DNA from: Psychrobacillus mangrovi
Lineage (GTDB): Bacteria; Bacillota; Bacilli; Bacillales_A; Planococcaceae
Assembly (NCBI RefSeq): GCF_037104765.1
Contig: NZ_JBAWSY010000008.1
Span: forward strand, 69,138-133,137
DNA: 64,000 nt
Direction of reading: 5' to 3'
The translations under genes were made by a program, and so were the position numbers. Below the pieces are notes generated by a model that saw only the letters and a list, made by a program, of their open reading frames with translations, was not told the DNA's origin and ran no database searches. Of this stretch, positions 41,844-51,115 are shown in pieces. Numbering within the stretch: the first letter of the stretch is position 1; every line of letters begins with the position of its first letter.

Positions 41844-43127
41844 ATGCAAATTGCTAAGCTTTCGGATTCAATTTCATTACAACGTTCAGTGGAACAGGCA
41901 AATGTTGATCATGTAACTACAGTTCGTGAAGTAATTGATCAGGTCCGAATAAATGGAGACAAAGCTCTTTTTAATTATACCGAGAAATGGGACGGAGCAA
42001 AGCTTACGTGCCTAAGAGTAACTGAGGAAGAGGTTGAGGAAGCATTTGCTAGTTTTGATTCACAGTTAATAAAAGATTTAGAGGAAGCAGCAGCAAATAT
42101 TCGTGCATTCCATTTGCAACAAGTACGTCAAAATATTGATTTTCCATTGGCAAAGAGCTCTTATATACAATATAAAATTACACCACTAGATGCAGTAGGA
42201 TTATATGTACCAGGTGGAACTGCTGCCTACCCATCATCTGTTTTGATGAATGCCATACCAGCGATTGTAGCTGGAGTTAAACGTGTGGTAATCGTTTCCC
42301 CACCATCGAAAGAAGGTAAGCTTCCTGCTTCTGTACTGGTAGCAGCAAAGATTGCTGGAATAACAGAAATATATAAGGTCGGAGGAGCTCAGGCGATTGC
42401 TGCTCTAGCATATGGGACGGAAAGTATCCGAGCAGTAGATAAAATTACTGGACCAGGAAACAGCTATGTTGCACTTGCAAAAAGAGAAGTATTCGGAAAA
42501 GTAGCGATTGATATGATTGCTGGACCGAGTGAAATAGCGATTATTGCCGATGAGACAGCTTTTGCAGATGAAGTAGCTTCTGATTTATTAGCACAAGCGG
42601 AGCATGATCGATTTGCCAGTGCTGTTTTAGTTACAACGAGTGTAAGACTAGCAAAAGAAGTAGCGGATGAAGTAGAAACACAGTTAAAACAATTGCCTCG
42701 AGAAGAGATTGCAAGAGGGTCTATTGAAAATTTTGGTCGTATTTATATTGCAGAATCATTAGGGCAAGCAGTAGAAGCTGTTAATGAGCTTGCACCAGAG
42801 CATTTAGAGATAATGACAGAGCAGCCAGAAGTGATTAGTGAACAAATAAAACATGCTGGTGCGATTTTTGTTGGAAGATTTAGTAGTGAGCCGGTTGGTG
42901 ATTATTTCGCCGGAACGAACCATGTGCTTCCTACAAATAGTACTGCAAGATTCTCAAGTGGACTATGCGTTGATGATTTTATTAAGAAGACAAGCGTTGT
43001 GTATTACTCAGAGGAAATGTGGCAGGAGCAATACCCAAAAATTGCTCGTTTAGCAAGACTGGAGCAATTGGAGGGACATGCACGATCGGTAGAATCAAGA
43101 AGTTGGAAAAAGGGGGATTCAAATTGA
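41844..43127 (+). CDS. hisD: Histidinol dehydrogenase
   Basis: 427 aa. The NAD signature KVGGAQAIAALAYGTESI and the zinc-binding region DKITGPGNSYVALAKREVFGKVAIDMIAGPSE, LLAQAEHD and the C-terminal LEGHARSVE are present. It oxidises histidinol to histidine in two NAD-dependent steps. It is 8 nt after hisG and overlaps the hisB start by 4 nt. Confidence 0.97.
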   Translation: MQIAKLSDSISLQRSVEQANVDHVTTVREVIDQVRINGDKALFNYTEKWDGAKLTCLRVTEEEVEEAFASFDSQLIKDLEEAAANIRAFHLQQVRQNIDFPLAKSSYIQYKITPLDAVGLYVPGGTAAYPSSVLMNAIPAIVAGVKRVVIVSPPSKEGKLPASVLVAAKIAGITEIYKVGGAQAIAALAYGTESIRAVDKITGPGNSYVALAKREVFGKVAIDMIAGPSEIAIIADETAFADEVASDLLAQAEHDRFASAVLVTTSVRLAKEVADEVETQLKQLPREEIARGSIENFGRIYIAESLGQAVEAVNELAPEHLEIMTEQPEVISEQIKHAGAIFVGRFSSEPVGDYFAGTNHVLPTNSTARFSSGLCVDDFIKKTSVVYYSEEMWQEQYPKIARLARLEQLEGHARSVESRSWKKGDSN

Positions 43128-43720
43128 CGAATAATAGAATTGCTAAAATTGAACGAATGACAAATGAAACAAAAGTTTTTGTTGAAATAGCTCTAGATGG
43201 AGAGGGAAAAGCAGTTATTGATACTGGTGTTCCTTTTATGGACCATATGCTTGATTTGTTTACAAAGCACGGTCTATTCAATACAACGATAAAAGCAAAT
43301 GGCGATACACATATTGATGATCATCATACAACAGAAGATATTGGAATTGTACTTGGACAGGCTGTTAAAGAAGCTTTAGGTGATAAAAAAAGTATTAAAC
43401 GATATGGAAATGCATTTGTTCCAATGGATGATGCTTTAGCACAAGTAGTGATAGATATCTCCAATCGTCCACATTTAGAATTCCGTGCACAATTTCCAAC
43501 ACAAAAAGTCGGAAATTTTGATACAGAGCTTGTGCATGAGTTCTTATGGAAGTTTGCTTTAGAAGCACGTATGAATGTCCATGTCATTGTCCACTATGGT
43601 ACAAATACACATCATATGATTGAAGCAATCTTCAAAGCACTAGCTCGTGCCATTGATGACGCAATCACAAAGGATGAGCGTGTCAAAGGCGTTCCTTCCA
43701 CAAAAGGATTACTTACATAA
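43124..43720 (+). CDS. hisB: Imidazoleglycerol-phosphate dehydratase
   Basis: 198 aa, monofunctional HisB. Mn-binding histidines lie in DTHIDDHHTTEDIG (about 60-73) and VIVHYGTNTHHMIEAIFKALARA (about 159-181); FMDHML occurs near the N-terminus. The start is TTG 43124, with AGGGGGATT upstream, overlapping the hisD stop. The next gene is hisA after only 35 nt; the hisH gene usual between them in Bacillus is missing. Confidence 0.95.
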   Translation: MTNNRIAKIERMTNETKVFVEIALDGEGKAVIDTGVPFMDHMLDLFTKHGLFNTTIKANGDTHIDDHHTTEDIGIVLGQAVKEALGDKKSIKRYGNAFVPMDDALAQVVIDISNRPHLEFRAQFPTQKVGNFDTELVHEFLWKFALEARMNVHVIVHYGTNTHHMIEAIFKALARAIDDAITKDERVKGVPSTKGLLT

Positions 43721-43755
43721 AAAAGCGCAAGGCGTCTAAAAAGGGAGAGTACAGC

Positions 43756-44499
43756 ATGACATCCATTCAAGTATATCCAGCCATTGATATGAAAGGCGGA
43801 AAATGTGTCCGCTTATATCAAGGGGATTATGAGCAAGAAACTATTTATGGAGATTCTCCATACGATATGGCTAAAAAGTTTGCAGATGAAGGGGCAACCT
43901 GGATTCATCTAGTAGATTTAGATGGTGCGAAGGATGGCGAAAAAATACATGCAAATGAAGTCATTCGGATTGCAAAGGAACTTCCCGTAAGTGTTCAAAT
44001 TGGGGGAGGTATTCGTTCGAAAGTGGATGTTCAATTTTATTTAGAAAATGGGGTTAACCGTGTCATTATTGGTAGTCTAGCCATTGCTCAACCTGAACTC
44101 GTAGCGGATTTAATCGAAGAATTTGGTGGAGACAGAATTGTAATAGGCTTAGATGCGAAAGATGGAATGGTAGCAACACATGGTTGGCTAGAAACGTCTT
44201 CTCAATCTGCTGTAGAAGTGGGTCAGTATTTTGCTTCAAAAGGGGCTAAACATGTTATTTTCACAGATATAGCGACGGATGGAACGCTTCAAGGGCCAAA
44301 CTTAGCAGCAAACAAAGAGCTTGCAGAAGCTACAGGTCTTTCAGTGATCGTTTCCGGGGGCATAAGTTCACTTGAAGATCTTGGAGAAGTCGCAAGGTTG
44401 GCAAAAGATACAACAGTGAGTGGTGTTATTACAGGTAAAGCATTATACAATAATCGCTTTACACTAACGGAAGCTTTGCAGGAGGTAACAAAGTGGTAA
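43756..44499 (+). CDS. hisA: ProFAR isomerase
   Basis: 247 aa TIM barrel: VYPAIDMKGGKCVRLYQGDY (catalytic Asp in PAIDMK), IGGGIRSK and the phosphate loop SGGISS, plus the second catalytic Asp in FTDIATDGTLQGPN. It isomerises ProFAR to PRFAR, the substrate of HisF. RBS AAAGGGAG. Overlaps hisF by 7 nt. Confidence 0.96.
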   Translation: MTSIQVYPAIDMKGGKCVRLYQGDYEQETIYGDSPYDMAKKFADEGATWIHLVDLDGAKDGEKIHANEVIRIAKELPVSVQIGGGIRSKVDVQFYLENGVNRVIIGSLAIAQPELVADLIEEFGGDRIVIGLDAKDGMVATHGWLETSSQSAVEVGQYFASKGAKHVIFTDIATDGTLQGPNLAANKELAEATGLSVIVSGGISSLEDLGEVARLAKDTTVSGVITGKALYNNRFTLTEALQEVTKW

Positions 44500-45248
44500 A
44501 GAAAATTATTCCTTGTTTAGATGTGAAAGATGGACGAGTTGTCAAAGGCATCCAATTTGTTCAATTAAGAGATGCTGGCGATCCTGCAGAGCTTGCGGTT
44601 TTTTATGATAAAGAAGGAGCAGATGAGTTAGTATTTTTAGATATTTCTGCTTCTGTCGAAGGACGAGAAACAATGATTGATGTCGTAAAAAAAACGGCAG
44701 CCCAAATTTCTATTCCTCTAATTGTTGGAGGGGGAATACGTACAGTAGACAATATGCAGCAACTATTAGAGGCTGGAGCAAGTAAAATTTCCATTAATAC
44801 TACTGCAATTAGTAATCCATCTGTGATTACAGAGGGAGCAAAAACATTTGGCTCCAATAAAATCATTGTCGCTATCGATGTAAAATGGTCTAAAGACGAG
44901 CAAGAGTGGTTTGTCTACACCCATGGCGGTCAAAAGAAAACAGATTGGAAAGCAGTCGATTGGGCAAAAGAAGTAGAAAAACTTGGAGCTGGAGAAATTT
45001 TACTTACGAGTATGGACCGTGATGGAGAAAAGGATGGCTATGATATTGCCATAACAAAGCTTGTAAAGGATGCGGTATCAATTCCTGTTACCGCTAGCGG
45101 AGGAGCTGGTAATGTGGAACATATATTAGCAGCATTTACAGAAGCAAACGCTGATGCTGCACTCGCAGCTTCCATCTTTCATTTTAAAGAAACTAGTGTA
45201 CGTGAAGTGAAAAATTACGTTCGTGAAAGAGGAGTAGATGTAAAATGA
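44493..45248 (+). CDS. hisF: Imidazole glycerol phosphate synthase cyclase subunit
   Basis: 251 aa TIM barrel with catalytic Asp in IIPCLDVKDGRVVKG (Asp11) and IIVAIDVKW (about residue 130), phosphate loops VGGGIRT and SGGAG. It makes IGP and AICAR from PRFAR using ammonia that normally comes from HisH. No hisH is present in this operon. GTG 44493 follows GGAGGTAAC. Overlaps hisI by 4 nt. Confidence 0.96.
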   Translation: MVKKIIPCLDVKDGRVVKGIQFVQLRDAGDPAELAVFYDKEGADELVFLDISASVEGRETMIDVVKKTAAQISIPLIVGGGIRTVDNMQQLLEAGASKISINTTAISNPSVITEGAKTFGSNKIIVAIDVKWSKDEQEWFVYTHGGQKKTDWKAVDWAKEVEKLGAGEILLTSMDRDGEKDGYDIAITKLVKDAVSIPVTASGGAGNVEHILAAFTEANADAALAASIFHFKETSVREVKNYVRERGVDVK

Positions 45249-45868
45249 CAAATTTAAAATTTGATGAAAAGGGTCTTATTCCTGTGATAGTTCAACATGC
45301 TATTACAAGAGAAGTTTTAACCCTTGCTTATATGAATGAAGAAGCATATACAAAAACAGTAGAAACAAAGGAAACTTGGTTTTTTAGCAGAAGTAGACAA
45401 GAATTATGGCATAAAGGAGAAACTTCAGGAAATACGCAACAAGTTATTTCTATTCGTTCAGATTGCGATTCAGATGCGTTAGTAGTAGAAGTTTTGCCTA
45501 CTGGTCCTGCTTGTCATACAGGAGAAGAAACTTGCTTTCATAATACTCTAGAAAAATTGGACAATACAGTTGGATACAATGTTATTACATCCTTAATTAA
45601 TATTATTGAGGAAAGAGAACAAACGATGCCAGAGGGTGCATATACTACTTATTTATTTGAAAAAGGCGTAGATAAAATATGTAAAAAGGTTGGAGAAGAA
45701 TCTGCTGAAGTCATCATTGCTTCTAAAAACAATGATTCGGAGGAATTAAAGTGGGAAGCGGCAGATCTACTTTATCACTTGCTTGTTTTATTACAAAACC
45801 AAAAAGTTAGCTTTTACGATTTACTACAAGTGCTTCAAAAGAGACATGAAAGTAAAAAACAAAAATAA
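45245..45868 (+). CDS. hisI: Bifunctional phosphoribosyl-AMP cyclohydrolase/phosphoribosyl-ATP pyrophosphatase
   Basis: 207 aa, HisI-HisE fusion. HisI domain (about 1-110): LTLAYMNEEAYTKT, WFFSRSRQELWHKGETSGN, RSDCDSDALVV and CHTGEETCF hold the metal cysteines. HisE domain (about 112-205): YLFEKGVDKICKKVGEESAEVIIASKN and EAADLLYHLLVLL. It performs steps 2 and 3 of the pathway. Last gene of the operon. Confidence 0.96.
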   Translation: MTNLKFDEKGLIPVIVQHAITREVLTLAYMNEEAYTKTVETKETWFFSRSRQELWHKGETSGNTQQVISIRSDCDSDALVVEVLPTGPACHTGEETCFHNTLEKLDNTVGYNVITSLINIIEEREQTMPEGAYTTYLFEKGVDKICKKVGEESAEVIIASKNNDSEELKWEAADLLYHLLVLLQNQKVSFYDLLQVLQKRHESKKQK

Positions 45869-45945
45869 CAAATTAAGTAGTAGTTTTTGTAATTAATATA
45901 AAACACATAAAAAACTACTGTTTATGATATACTGAGGGATATACT

Positions 45946-45981
45946 AATAAGGGACGTTACATACGTTCCTTATTATTTTTC
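45946..45981 (+). terminator. Hairpin between the his operon and yvcD
   Basis: AATAAGGGACGT pairs with ACGTTCCTTATT (one G-U) around TACAT, then ATTTTT. The yvcD RBS (CGGAGG) follows immediately, and an extended -10 (TGATATACT, 45925-45933) lies upstream, so this hairpin may be in the yvcD leader. A second, T-less stem (AGTAGTTTTT/AAAAACTACT) spans 45879-45919. Confidence 0.6.
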
Positions 45982-45991
45982 GGAGGTTATC

Positions 45992-47518
45992 TTGAATAAA
46001 AAACGTAAAAATGATCTAAAAGAAAATATTATTTCGTTTTTGCCAAATGGCGATTACTACTATAAAAAAGCATTAGGCGAACTACAAAAAGAGCAATATA
46101 ATAAAGCACATAAATATTTGAAAAGAGCGGTTGAATTAAGTCCAAATGACGCATCTATCTTATTACAATACGCAATACTACAGATGGAATTAGATAATTT
46201 TGATAAGGCACATGAACTTTTAAGAGATGCAAATGTGTTGAACCCAACAGAACCAGAAATTGTCTTCCTTCTTGCAGAAGTGAATGCCCATTTAGGAAAC
46301 TTTATAGATGCCAATCGTTTTGCTAGAGAGTATTTAGAAATGGATATTCACGGAGAATATACGGAAGAAGCAATGGAGATTGTGGATTTTACAGAACAAG
46401 ATAATTTAGAGCTACTAGATACCGACAGTCCTTCTAGTGAAGCACTTTTTCAACAGGAAAAATCTCGGAGATTAATGGAAGAAGGAAACTTTAAAGAAGC
46501 AGTGGAATTGCTTGAATCCATCATTACTGATAATCCTGAGTTTTGGGCGGCTTTCAATAATTTAGCATTAGCTTATTTTTATATTGGTGAAGAGGAACAA
46601 GCAAAAGCTTTACTCCATCAGGTATTGAGTGAAAACAGAGGGAATATCCATGCGCTTTGTAACTTGGCTGTCATCCATTATTATGAGAAAAATACCGAGG
46701 AATTAGAAGAGATTACAGGTATTCTTTCGAAAATAAATCCTTACTTTGTAGAGCATCGCTACAAATTAGGTGCTACTTTTGCGTTAATCGGAAAGTACGA
46801 CGAAGCTTATAAATGGTTAAGAAGTTTACAGCGTAAAGGATTCGAAGGCGATCCCGGGTTTTATTTTTGGCTATCGCATTCTGCTTATTTTGCTGGTCAT
46901 GAGGAAATTGCGAGAAATGCATGGAAAACTTTGCTGAAGTTAGATCCAGAAAAAGCAGGATTTGAACCTTGGTTGCCTCAGATGAAGGATATAAATAGTA
47001 ATGGTTCAGAACATCAAAGGGAGTTTATTTTAGAAAAACTTCAAAATAAAGATGTGAGTGAACGAATATTTGGTTTTTATCTACTTGGTAAATCTAAGCA
47101 TCGCCAAGAGATAATTTCTCATCCCCAATGGATTAAAGTTGATGAGTTAACGACAATGGAAAAGTTATTCTTAGCGCAATCATTAGGACATTCGTTTGAT
47201 GAAAAATCGGTTGCTGAAAAAGCATTTATGCGAGCAATTGCAGCAACGGATTTGTTGTATGACAAACATAAACCTCTTACTCAGCCTGTTACGTACCTAT
47301 TTCAAATGTGGTTCGTTTTAGTTGAACGAGCTCTTGAAAAGGGTTATGGATTTAAAAACCCTAAAGCGTTGGCAGCTGCAACTGAGTATATGTATGAATC
47401 TTCTCGTTCCAAAAACGTTACAAAAAAACAGTATGCAGATCAGTATGGAATTACAACAAACACACTAACAAAATATGTGAATGAATTAATGCAATTCCTA
47501 CCACTTTTTGATGTTTAA
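45992..47518 (+). CDS. yvcD: TPR-repeat protein YvcD
   Basis: 508 aa. TPR units begin near YYKKALGELQKEQYNKAHKYLKRAVELSPND (about 22-52) and repeat to about 300 (AAFNNLALAYFYIGEEEQAKALLHQVL). The C-terminus ends in a helix-rich region (YGITTNTLTKYVNELMQFLP) resembling a winged-helix-like motif. TTG 45992 with GGAGG 5 nt upstream. Same position as yvcD between hisI and trxB in B. subtilis. Scaffold function likely; partners unknown. Confidence 0.87.
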   Translation: MNKKRKNDLKENIISFLPNGDYYYKKALGELQKEQYNKAHKYLKRAVELSPNDASILLQYAILQMELDNFDKAHELLRDANVLNPTEPEIVFLLAEVNAHLGNFIDANRFAREYLEMDIHGEYTEEAMEIVDFTEQDNLELLDTDSPSSEALFQQEKSRRLMEEGNFKEAVELLESIITDNPEFWAAFNNLALAYFYIGEEEQAKALLHQVLSENRGNIHALCNLAVIHYYEKNTEELEEITGILSKINPYFVEHRYKLGATFALIGKYDEAYKWLRSLQRKGFEGDPGFYFWLSHSAYFAGHEEIARNAWKTLLKLDPEKAGFEPWLPQMKDINSNGSEHQREFILEKLQNKDVSERIFGFYLLGKSKHRQEIISHPQWIKVDELTTMEKLFLAQSLGHSFDEKSVAEKAFMRAIAATDLLYDKHKPLTQPVTYLFQMWFVLVERALEKGYGFKNPKALAAATEYMYESSRSKNVTKKQYADQYGITTNTLTKYVNELMQFLPLFDV

Positions 47519-47588
47519 GCAAAATAGTTGAAGTAAGCATAGAATTCCTTTAGATTGAGTGTTAGTAGAAGTGTAGGGGGAATTAGCT

Positions 47589-48539
47589 ATGACAGAAGAA
47601 AAAATTTATGATGTAATAATAATTGGAGCTGGACCTGCCGGAATGACTGCTGCAGTTTATACGTCACGTGCAAATCTATCAACTTTGATGATTGAACGTG
47701 GTATACCAGGTGGACAAATGGCGAACACAGAAGAAGTAGAAAACTATCCAGGTTTTGAAACTATTTTGGGACCAGAGCTTTCGACAAAAATGTTCGAACA
47801 TGCAAAAAAATTCGGTGCAGAGTATGCATACGGTGATGTTGCAGAAATAATTGATGGTACTGAATATAAAACAGTAAAAGTTAGCGGAAAAGAATATAAA
47901 GCATCAGCAGTAATTATTTCTTCTGGTGCAGAATATAAGAAAATGGGGATACCAGGGGAAACTGAACTTGGTGGACGCGGAGTAAGTTATTGTGCAGTAT
48001 GTGACGGCGCATTCTTTAAAGGAAAAAACCTTGTTGTTGTTGGTGGTGGAGATTCTGCTGTTGAAGAAGGTGCCTTCTTAACTAAATTTGCCGAAAAAGT
48101 GACAATAGTTCACCGCCGTGATGAGCTACGTGCACAAAAAATCTTACAAGATCGTGCTTTTGCAAATGAAAAAATAGATTTTATTTGGAACACGACTCTA
48201 AAAGAGATTCATGGTAAAGATGGTAAAGTAGCAAGCGTAACTTTAGTTTCAACTGTTGATGGTTCCGAAAGAGATTTTGAAACTGATGGGGTTTTTGTTT
48301 ACGTAGGAATGTTACCACTAACGAAACCATTTAATAATCTAGGGATTTTAAATGAAAATGGTTATATCGTAACAAATGAAAAAATGGAAACATCTATACC
48401 TGGCATTTTCGGAGCAGGGGATGTACGTGATAAAATGCTTCGTCAAATTGTCACAGCAACAGGAGATGGAAGTATCGCTGCACAATCCGCACAACATTAT
48501 ATCGAGAATTTGAAAGATAAAAATGTTACAAACGTTTAA
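47589..48539 (+). CDS. trxB: Thioredoxin reductase
   Basis: 316 aa. The FAD motif IIGAGPAGMTAAVY (11-24), redox pair Cys135-Cys138 in YCAVCDG, NADPH motif VVGGGDSAVEEGAFL and FGAGDVRDK. It reduces thioredoxin with NADPH in the cytoplasm. RBS GGGGGAATT. The intergenic stretch after it holds a terminator and the yvcI promoter. Confidence 0.96.
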   Translation: MTEEKIYDVIIIGAGPAGMTAAVYTSRANLSTLMIERGIPGGQMANTEEVENYPGFETILGPELSTKMFEHAKKFGAEYAYGDVAEIIDGTEYKTVKVSGKEYKASAVIISSGAEYKKMGIPGETELGGRGVSYCAVCDGAFFKGKNLVVVGGGDSAVEEGAFLTKFAEKVTIVHRRDELRAQKILQDRAFANEKIDFIWNTTLKEIHGKDGKVASVTLVSTVDGSERDFETDGVFVYVGMLPLTKPFNNLGILNENGYIVTNEKMETSIPGIFGAGDVRDKMLRQIVTATGDGSIAAQSAQHYIENLKDKNVTNV

Positions 48540-48643
48540 TTTTAATTAATGTTATTTTAATTCGTTTGTAACCTTCCTGAAACACATAAAGTGTATAGTA
48601 AGAAATATAAATTGACCCCCTTTTTATATAGAATTTTTTGGAC

Positions 48644-48686
48644 AGGCTGTTTCTCGATTTTAATCGATGAAGCAGCCTCTTTTTTT
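48644..48686 (+). terminator. Terminator between trxB and yvcI
   Basis: AGGCTGTTTCTCGAT pairs with ATCGATGAAGCAGCCT (imperfect) around TTTA, then seven T. Confidence 0.85.
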
Positions 48687-48742
48687 GATTTTCATGTATA
48701 ATATAAAGTATTAAGTATTTATTGGTTTGGAGTGACTATTAC

Positions 48743-49225
48743 GTGCAACGAATCGCAAATTTACTCGTATATAAAAATGGGCAAGTTCTTTTATTAAAAA
48801 AGCCTAGAAGAAACTGGTATGTTGCTCCGGGTGGTAAAATGGAGCCAGGTGAATCCATTTTTAGTGCTGCAGTCCGAGAGTACACAGAAGAAACGAATAC
48901 AACTCCAATCCGTCCACATTTAAAAGGAATTTATACAATGGTGATTGAAGAGGATGGAGAACGAATTGATGAATGGATGCTTTTCACCTTTATTGCAAGA
49001 GACCTAGAAGGAACACCTTTTAAAGAAACAAAAGAAGGTGTTTTAGAATGGCATCCGGTAGAAGAGCTAGAAGTCTTACCTATGGCAGAGGGCGATCGTA
49101 CAAATCTACTTTTTGCCGTTAAAGAGCACGGTGTTCAATATGGTACATTTGTATACACGCCTGACTTTACCCTACTAAAAGAAACGATTCAGCAATCATC
49201 GGAGGGAGAAGTAACTAATGGATAG
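48743..49225 (+). CDS. yvcI: Nudix hydrolase YvcI
   Basis: 160 aa. Nudix box GGKMEPGESIFSAAVREYTEETN (about 30-52) after WYVAPGG. The start GTG 48743 gives VQRIANLLVYKNGQVLLL as in YvcI and follows GGAGTGA. First gene of the yvcI-rapZ-yvcK-whiA-crh cluster; overlaps rapZ by 8 nt. Substrate not known here. Confidence 0.88.
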   Translation: MQRIANLLVYKNGQVLLLKKPRRNWYVAPGGKMEPGESIFSAAVREYTEETNTTPIRPHLKGIYTMVIEEDGERIDEWMLFTFIARDLEGTPFKETKEGVLEWHPVEELEVLPMAEGDRTNLLFAVKEHGVQYGTFVYTPDFTLLKETIQQSSEGEVTNG

Positions 49226-50102
49226 TCAACAAAAGCTTGAAACAGAAGTAGTCATAATTACCGGTATGTCTGGAGCAGGGAAGACGGTGGCGATTCAAAG
49301 CTTTGAAGATCTTGGCTATTATTGTATCGATAATTTACCTCCTGAACTTTTAGGTACATTCATTAATCTAATGATGGATTCGAATAAACAGCCTCGCAAT
49401 ATTGCTGCCGTGATGGATTTACGTGGGGGAGAAATGTTTAATACGTTAGTTGATTCGATTAACAGCTTACAAGAAGCAACGTCAGTAACACCTAAAGTTT
49501 TATTTTTAGATGCGCAAGATGAAGCATTAGTTAGAAGATATAAAGAAACTAGACGATCTCATCCTCTAGCGAACTCAGGCCTTCCTTTAGATGGGATAAA
49601 AAAAGAAAGAGAATTACTTTCTGACCTTAAAGGAAGAGCTCAATTTATTTATAATACTTCCAAAATGAAGCCACGAGAGCTACGTGAAAAAATACAAGAC
49701 GAATTCTCACCAAAAGGAAGCAATGTTTTTACAGTCAATGTTATGTCATTTGGCTTTAAACATGGGCTTCCTATAGATGCGGATTTAGTATTTGATGTAC
49801 GATTCCTTCCAAATCCATACTATATTGAAGAGTTACGTTTAAAATCAGGACTGGATAAAGAAGTATCAAGTTACGTACTAAAGTGGGTAGATACAAAAAC
49901 GTTAATTGAAAAATTAACAGATTTGTTTCAATTCATGATTCCACAATATAAACGAGAAGGTAAAACGCAGCTAGTCATTGCATTCGGATGTACTGGGGGA
50001 CAACATCGCTCCGTAACTCTAGCCGAATACTTTGGTAAACTATTAAAAGCAGAAGACAAAACAATTATTACGCATAGAGATGTTACTATAAGAAAGGAAT
50101 GA
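49218..50102 (+). CDS. rapZ: RNase adapter/nucleotide-binding protein RapZ (YvcJ)
   Basis: 294 aa. P-loop TGMSGAGKT (about 15-23) and C-terminal FGCTGGQHRSVTLAEYF (about 258-274) define the family. In B. subtilis the protein (YvcJ) has GTPase/nucleotide activity and influences competence; in E. coli RapZ controls GlmZ. Overlaps yvcI; four nt before yvcK. Confidence 0.93.
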   Translation: MDSQQKLETEVVIITGMSGAGKTVAIQSFEDLGYYCIDNLPPELLGTFINLMMDSNKQPRNIAAVMDLRGGEMFNTLVDSINSLQEATSVTPKVLFLDAQDEALVRRYKETRRSHPLANSGLPLDGIKKERELLSDLKGRAQFIYNTSKMKPRELREKIQDEFSPKGSNVFTVNVMSFGFKHGLPIDADLVFDVRFLPNPYYIEELRLKSGLDKEVSSYVLKWVDTKTLIEKLTDLFQFMIPQYKREGKTQLVIAFGCTGGQHRSVTLAEYFGKLLKAEDKTIITHRDVTIRKE

Positions 50103-50106
50103 AGTA

Positions 50107-51069
50107 ATGGATCGTACGAAACACCAAAAAAAGAAAATAGTAATTATTGGTGGTGGTACGGGATTATCTACTTTACTTCGTGGTTTGAAGAAATTTCCAC
50201 TTGAAATTACTGCAATTGTCACTGTGGCAGATGATGGAGGAAGTTCTGGGCGCTTACGGGATGACTATGATATTCCACCACCCGGTGATGTTCGAAATGT
50301 ATTAGCTGCACTTTCAGATGTAGAACCACTAGTAGAGGAAATGTTTCAGTATCGTTTTTCCGACTCAACTGAATTAGAAGGTCATTCTTTAGGCAACTTA
50401 ATGCTTGCAGCCTTGACTTCCATTACAGGAGACTTTGCCAATGCGATTCGAGAAATGAGCCATGTATTAAAAGTACACGGGAAGGTACTCCCAGCTGCTA
50501 ATCAAATAGTTACGCTTCATGCAGAATTTGAAGACAAAACCATCATTAGTGGAGAATCTAAAATCCCACAATATGGACATAAGATAGAAAGAGTTTTTAT
50601 TACTCCTTCTGAGGTAAAGCCGTTACCGGAAACAATTAAAACTATATTAGATGCGGATATTATTGCTATTGGACCTGGTAGTTTATATACAAGTATCCTT
50701 CCTAATTTATTAGTAAAGGATATAAAGAACGCAATTAATCAATCAAAAGCAAAGAAAGTATACATTTGCAATCTGATGACGCAGGCAGGAGAAACGAGCA
50801 ATTATTCGGCTTCTGATCACGTTCAAGCACTTATTGATCATGTAGGAGAAAACTTTTTAGATACCGTATTAATTAGCAATGAAAATATTCCAGAAAATGT
50901 ACAATTCTTATACAAACAAGAAAAAGCTTCTCCTGTAAGAATAGATGTAGAAAAATTAGAAACATTAGACATAGACATCGTTAAAAAAGATATTTCAGTT
51001 GTGTATGATGGAGCAGTTCGTCATGATGCGACGGAAGTAGCCAAATGGCTAGTAGAATATGCTGGTTAA
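50107..51069 (+). CDS. yvcK: Gluconeogenesis factor YvcK
   Basis: 320 aa CofD/UPF0052 fold: KKIVIIGGGTGLSTLLRGLKK (about 8-28), VADDGGSSGRLRDDYDIPPPGDVRN (about 40-64), GPGSLYTSILPNLLV. It is needed for growth on gluconeogenic carbon sources and for cell shape in bacilli; binds UDP-sugars. Part of the same operon. Confidence 0.94.
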   Translation: MDRTKHQKKKIVIIGGGTGLSTLLRGLKKFPLEITAIVTVADDGGSSGRLRDDYDIPPPGDVRNVLAALSDVEPLVEEMFQYRFSDSTELEGHSLGNLMLAALTSITGDFANAIREMSHVLKVHGKVLPAANQIVTLHAEFEDKTIISGESKIPQYGHKIERVFITPSEVKPLPETIKTILDADIIAIGPGSLYTSILPNLLVKDIKNAINQSKAKKVYICNLMTQAGETSNYSASDHVQALIDHVGENFLDTVLISNENIPENVQFLYKQEKASPVRIDVEKLETLDIDIVKKDISVVYDGAVRHDATEVAKWLVEYAG

Positions 51070-51115
51070 ATTTAATCACCGCAAATAGTCTCTAGCAAGA
51101 AAGGGGGAAACGGTT

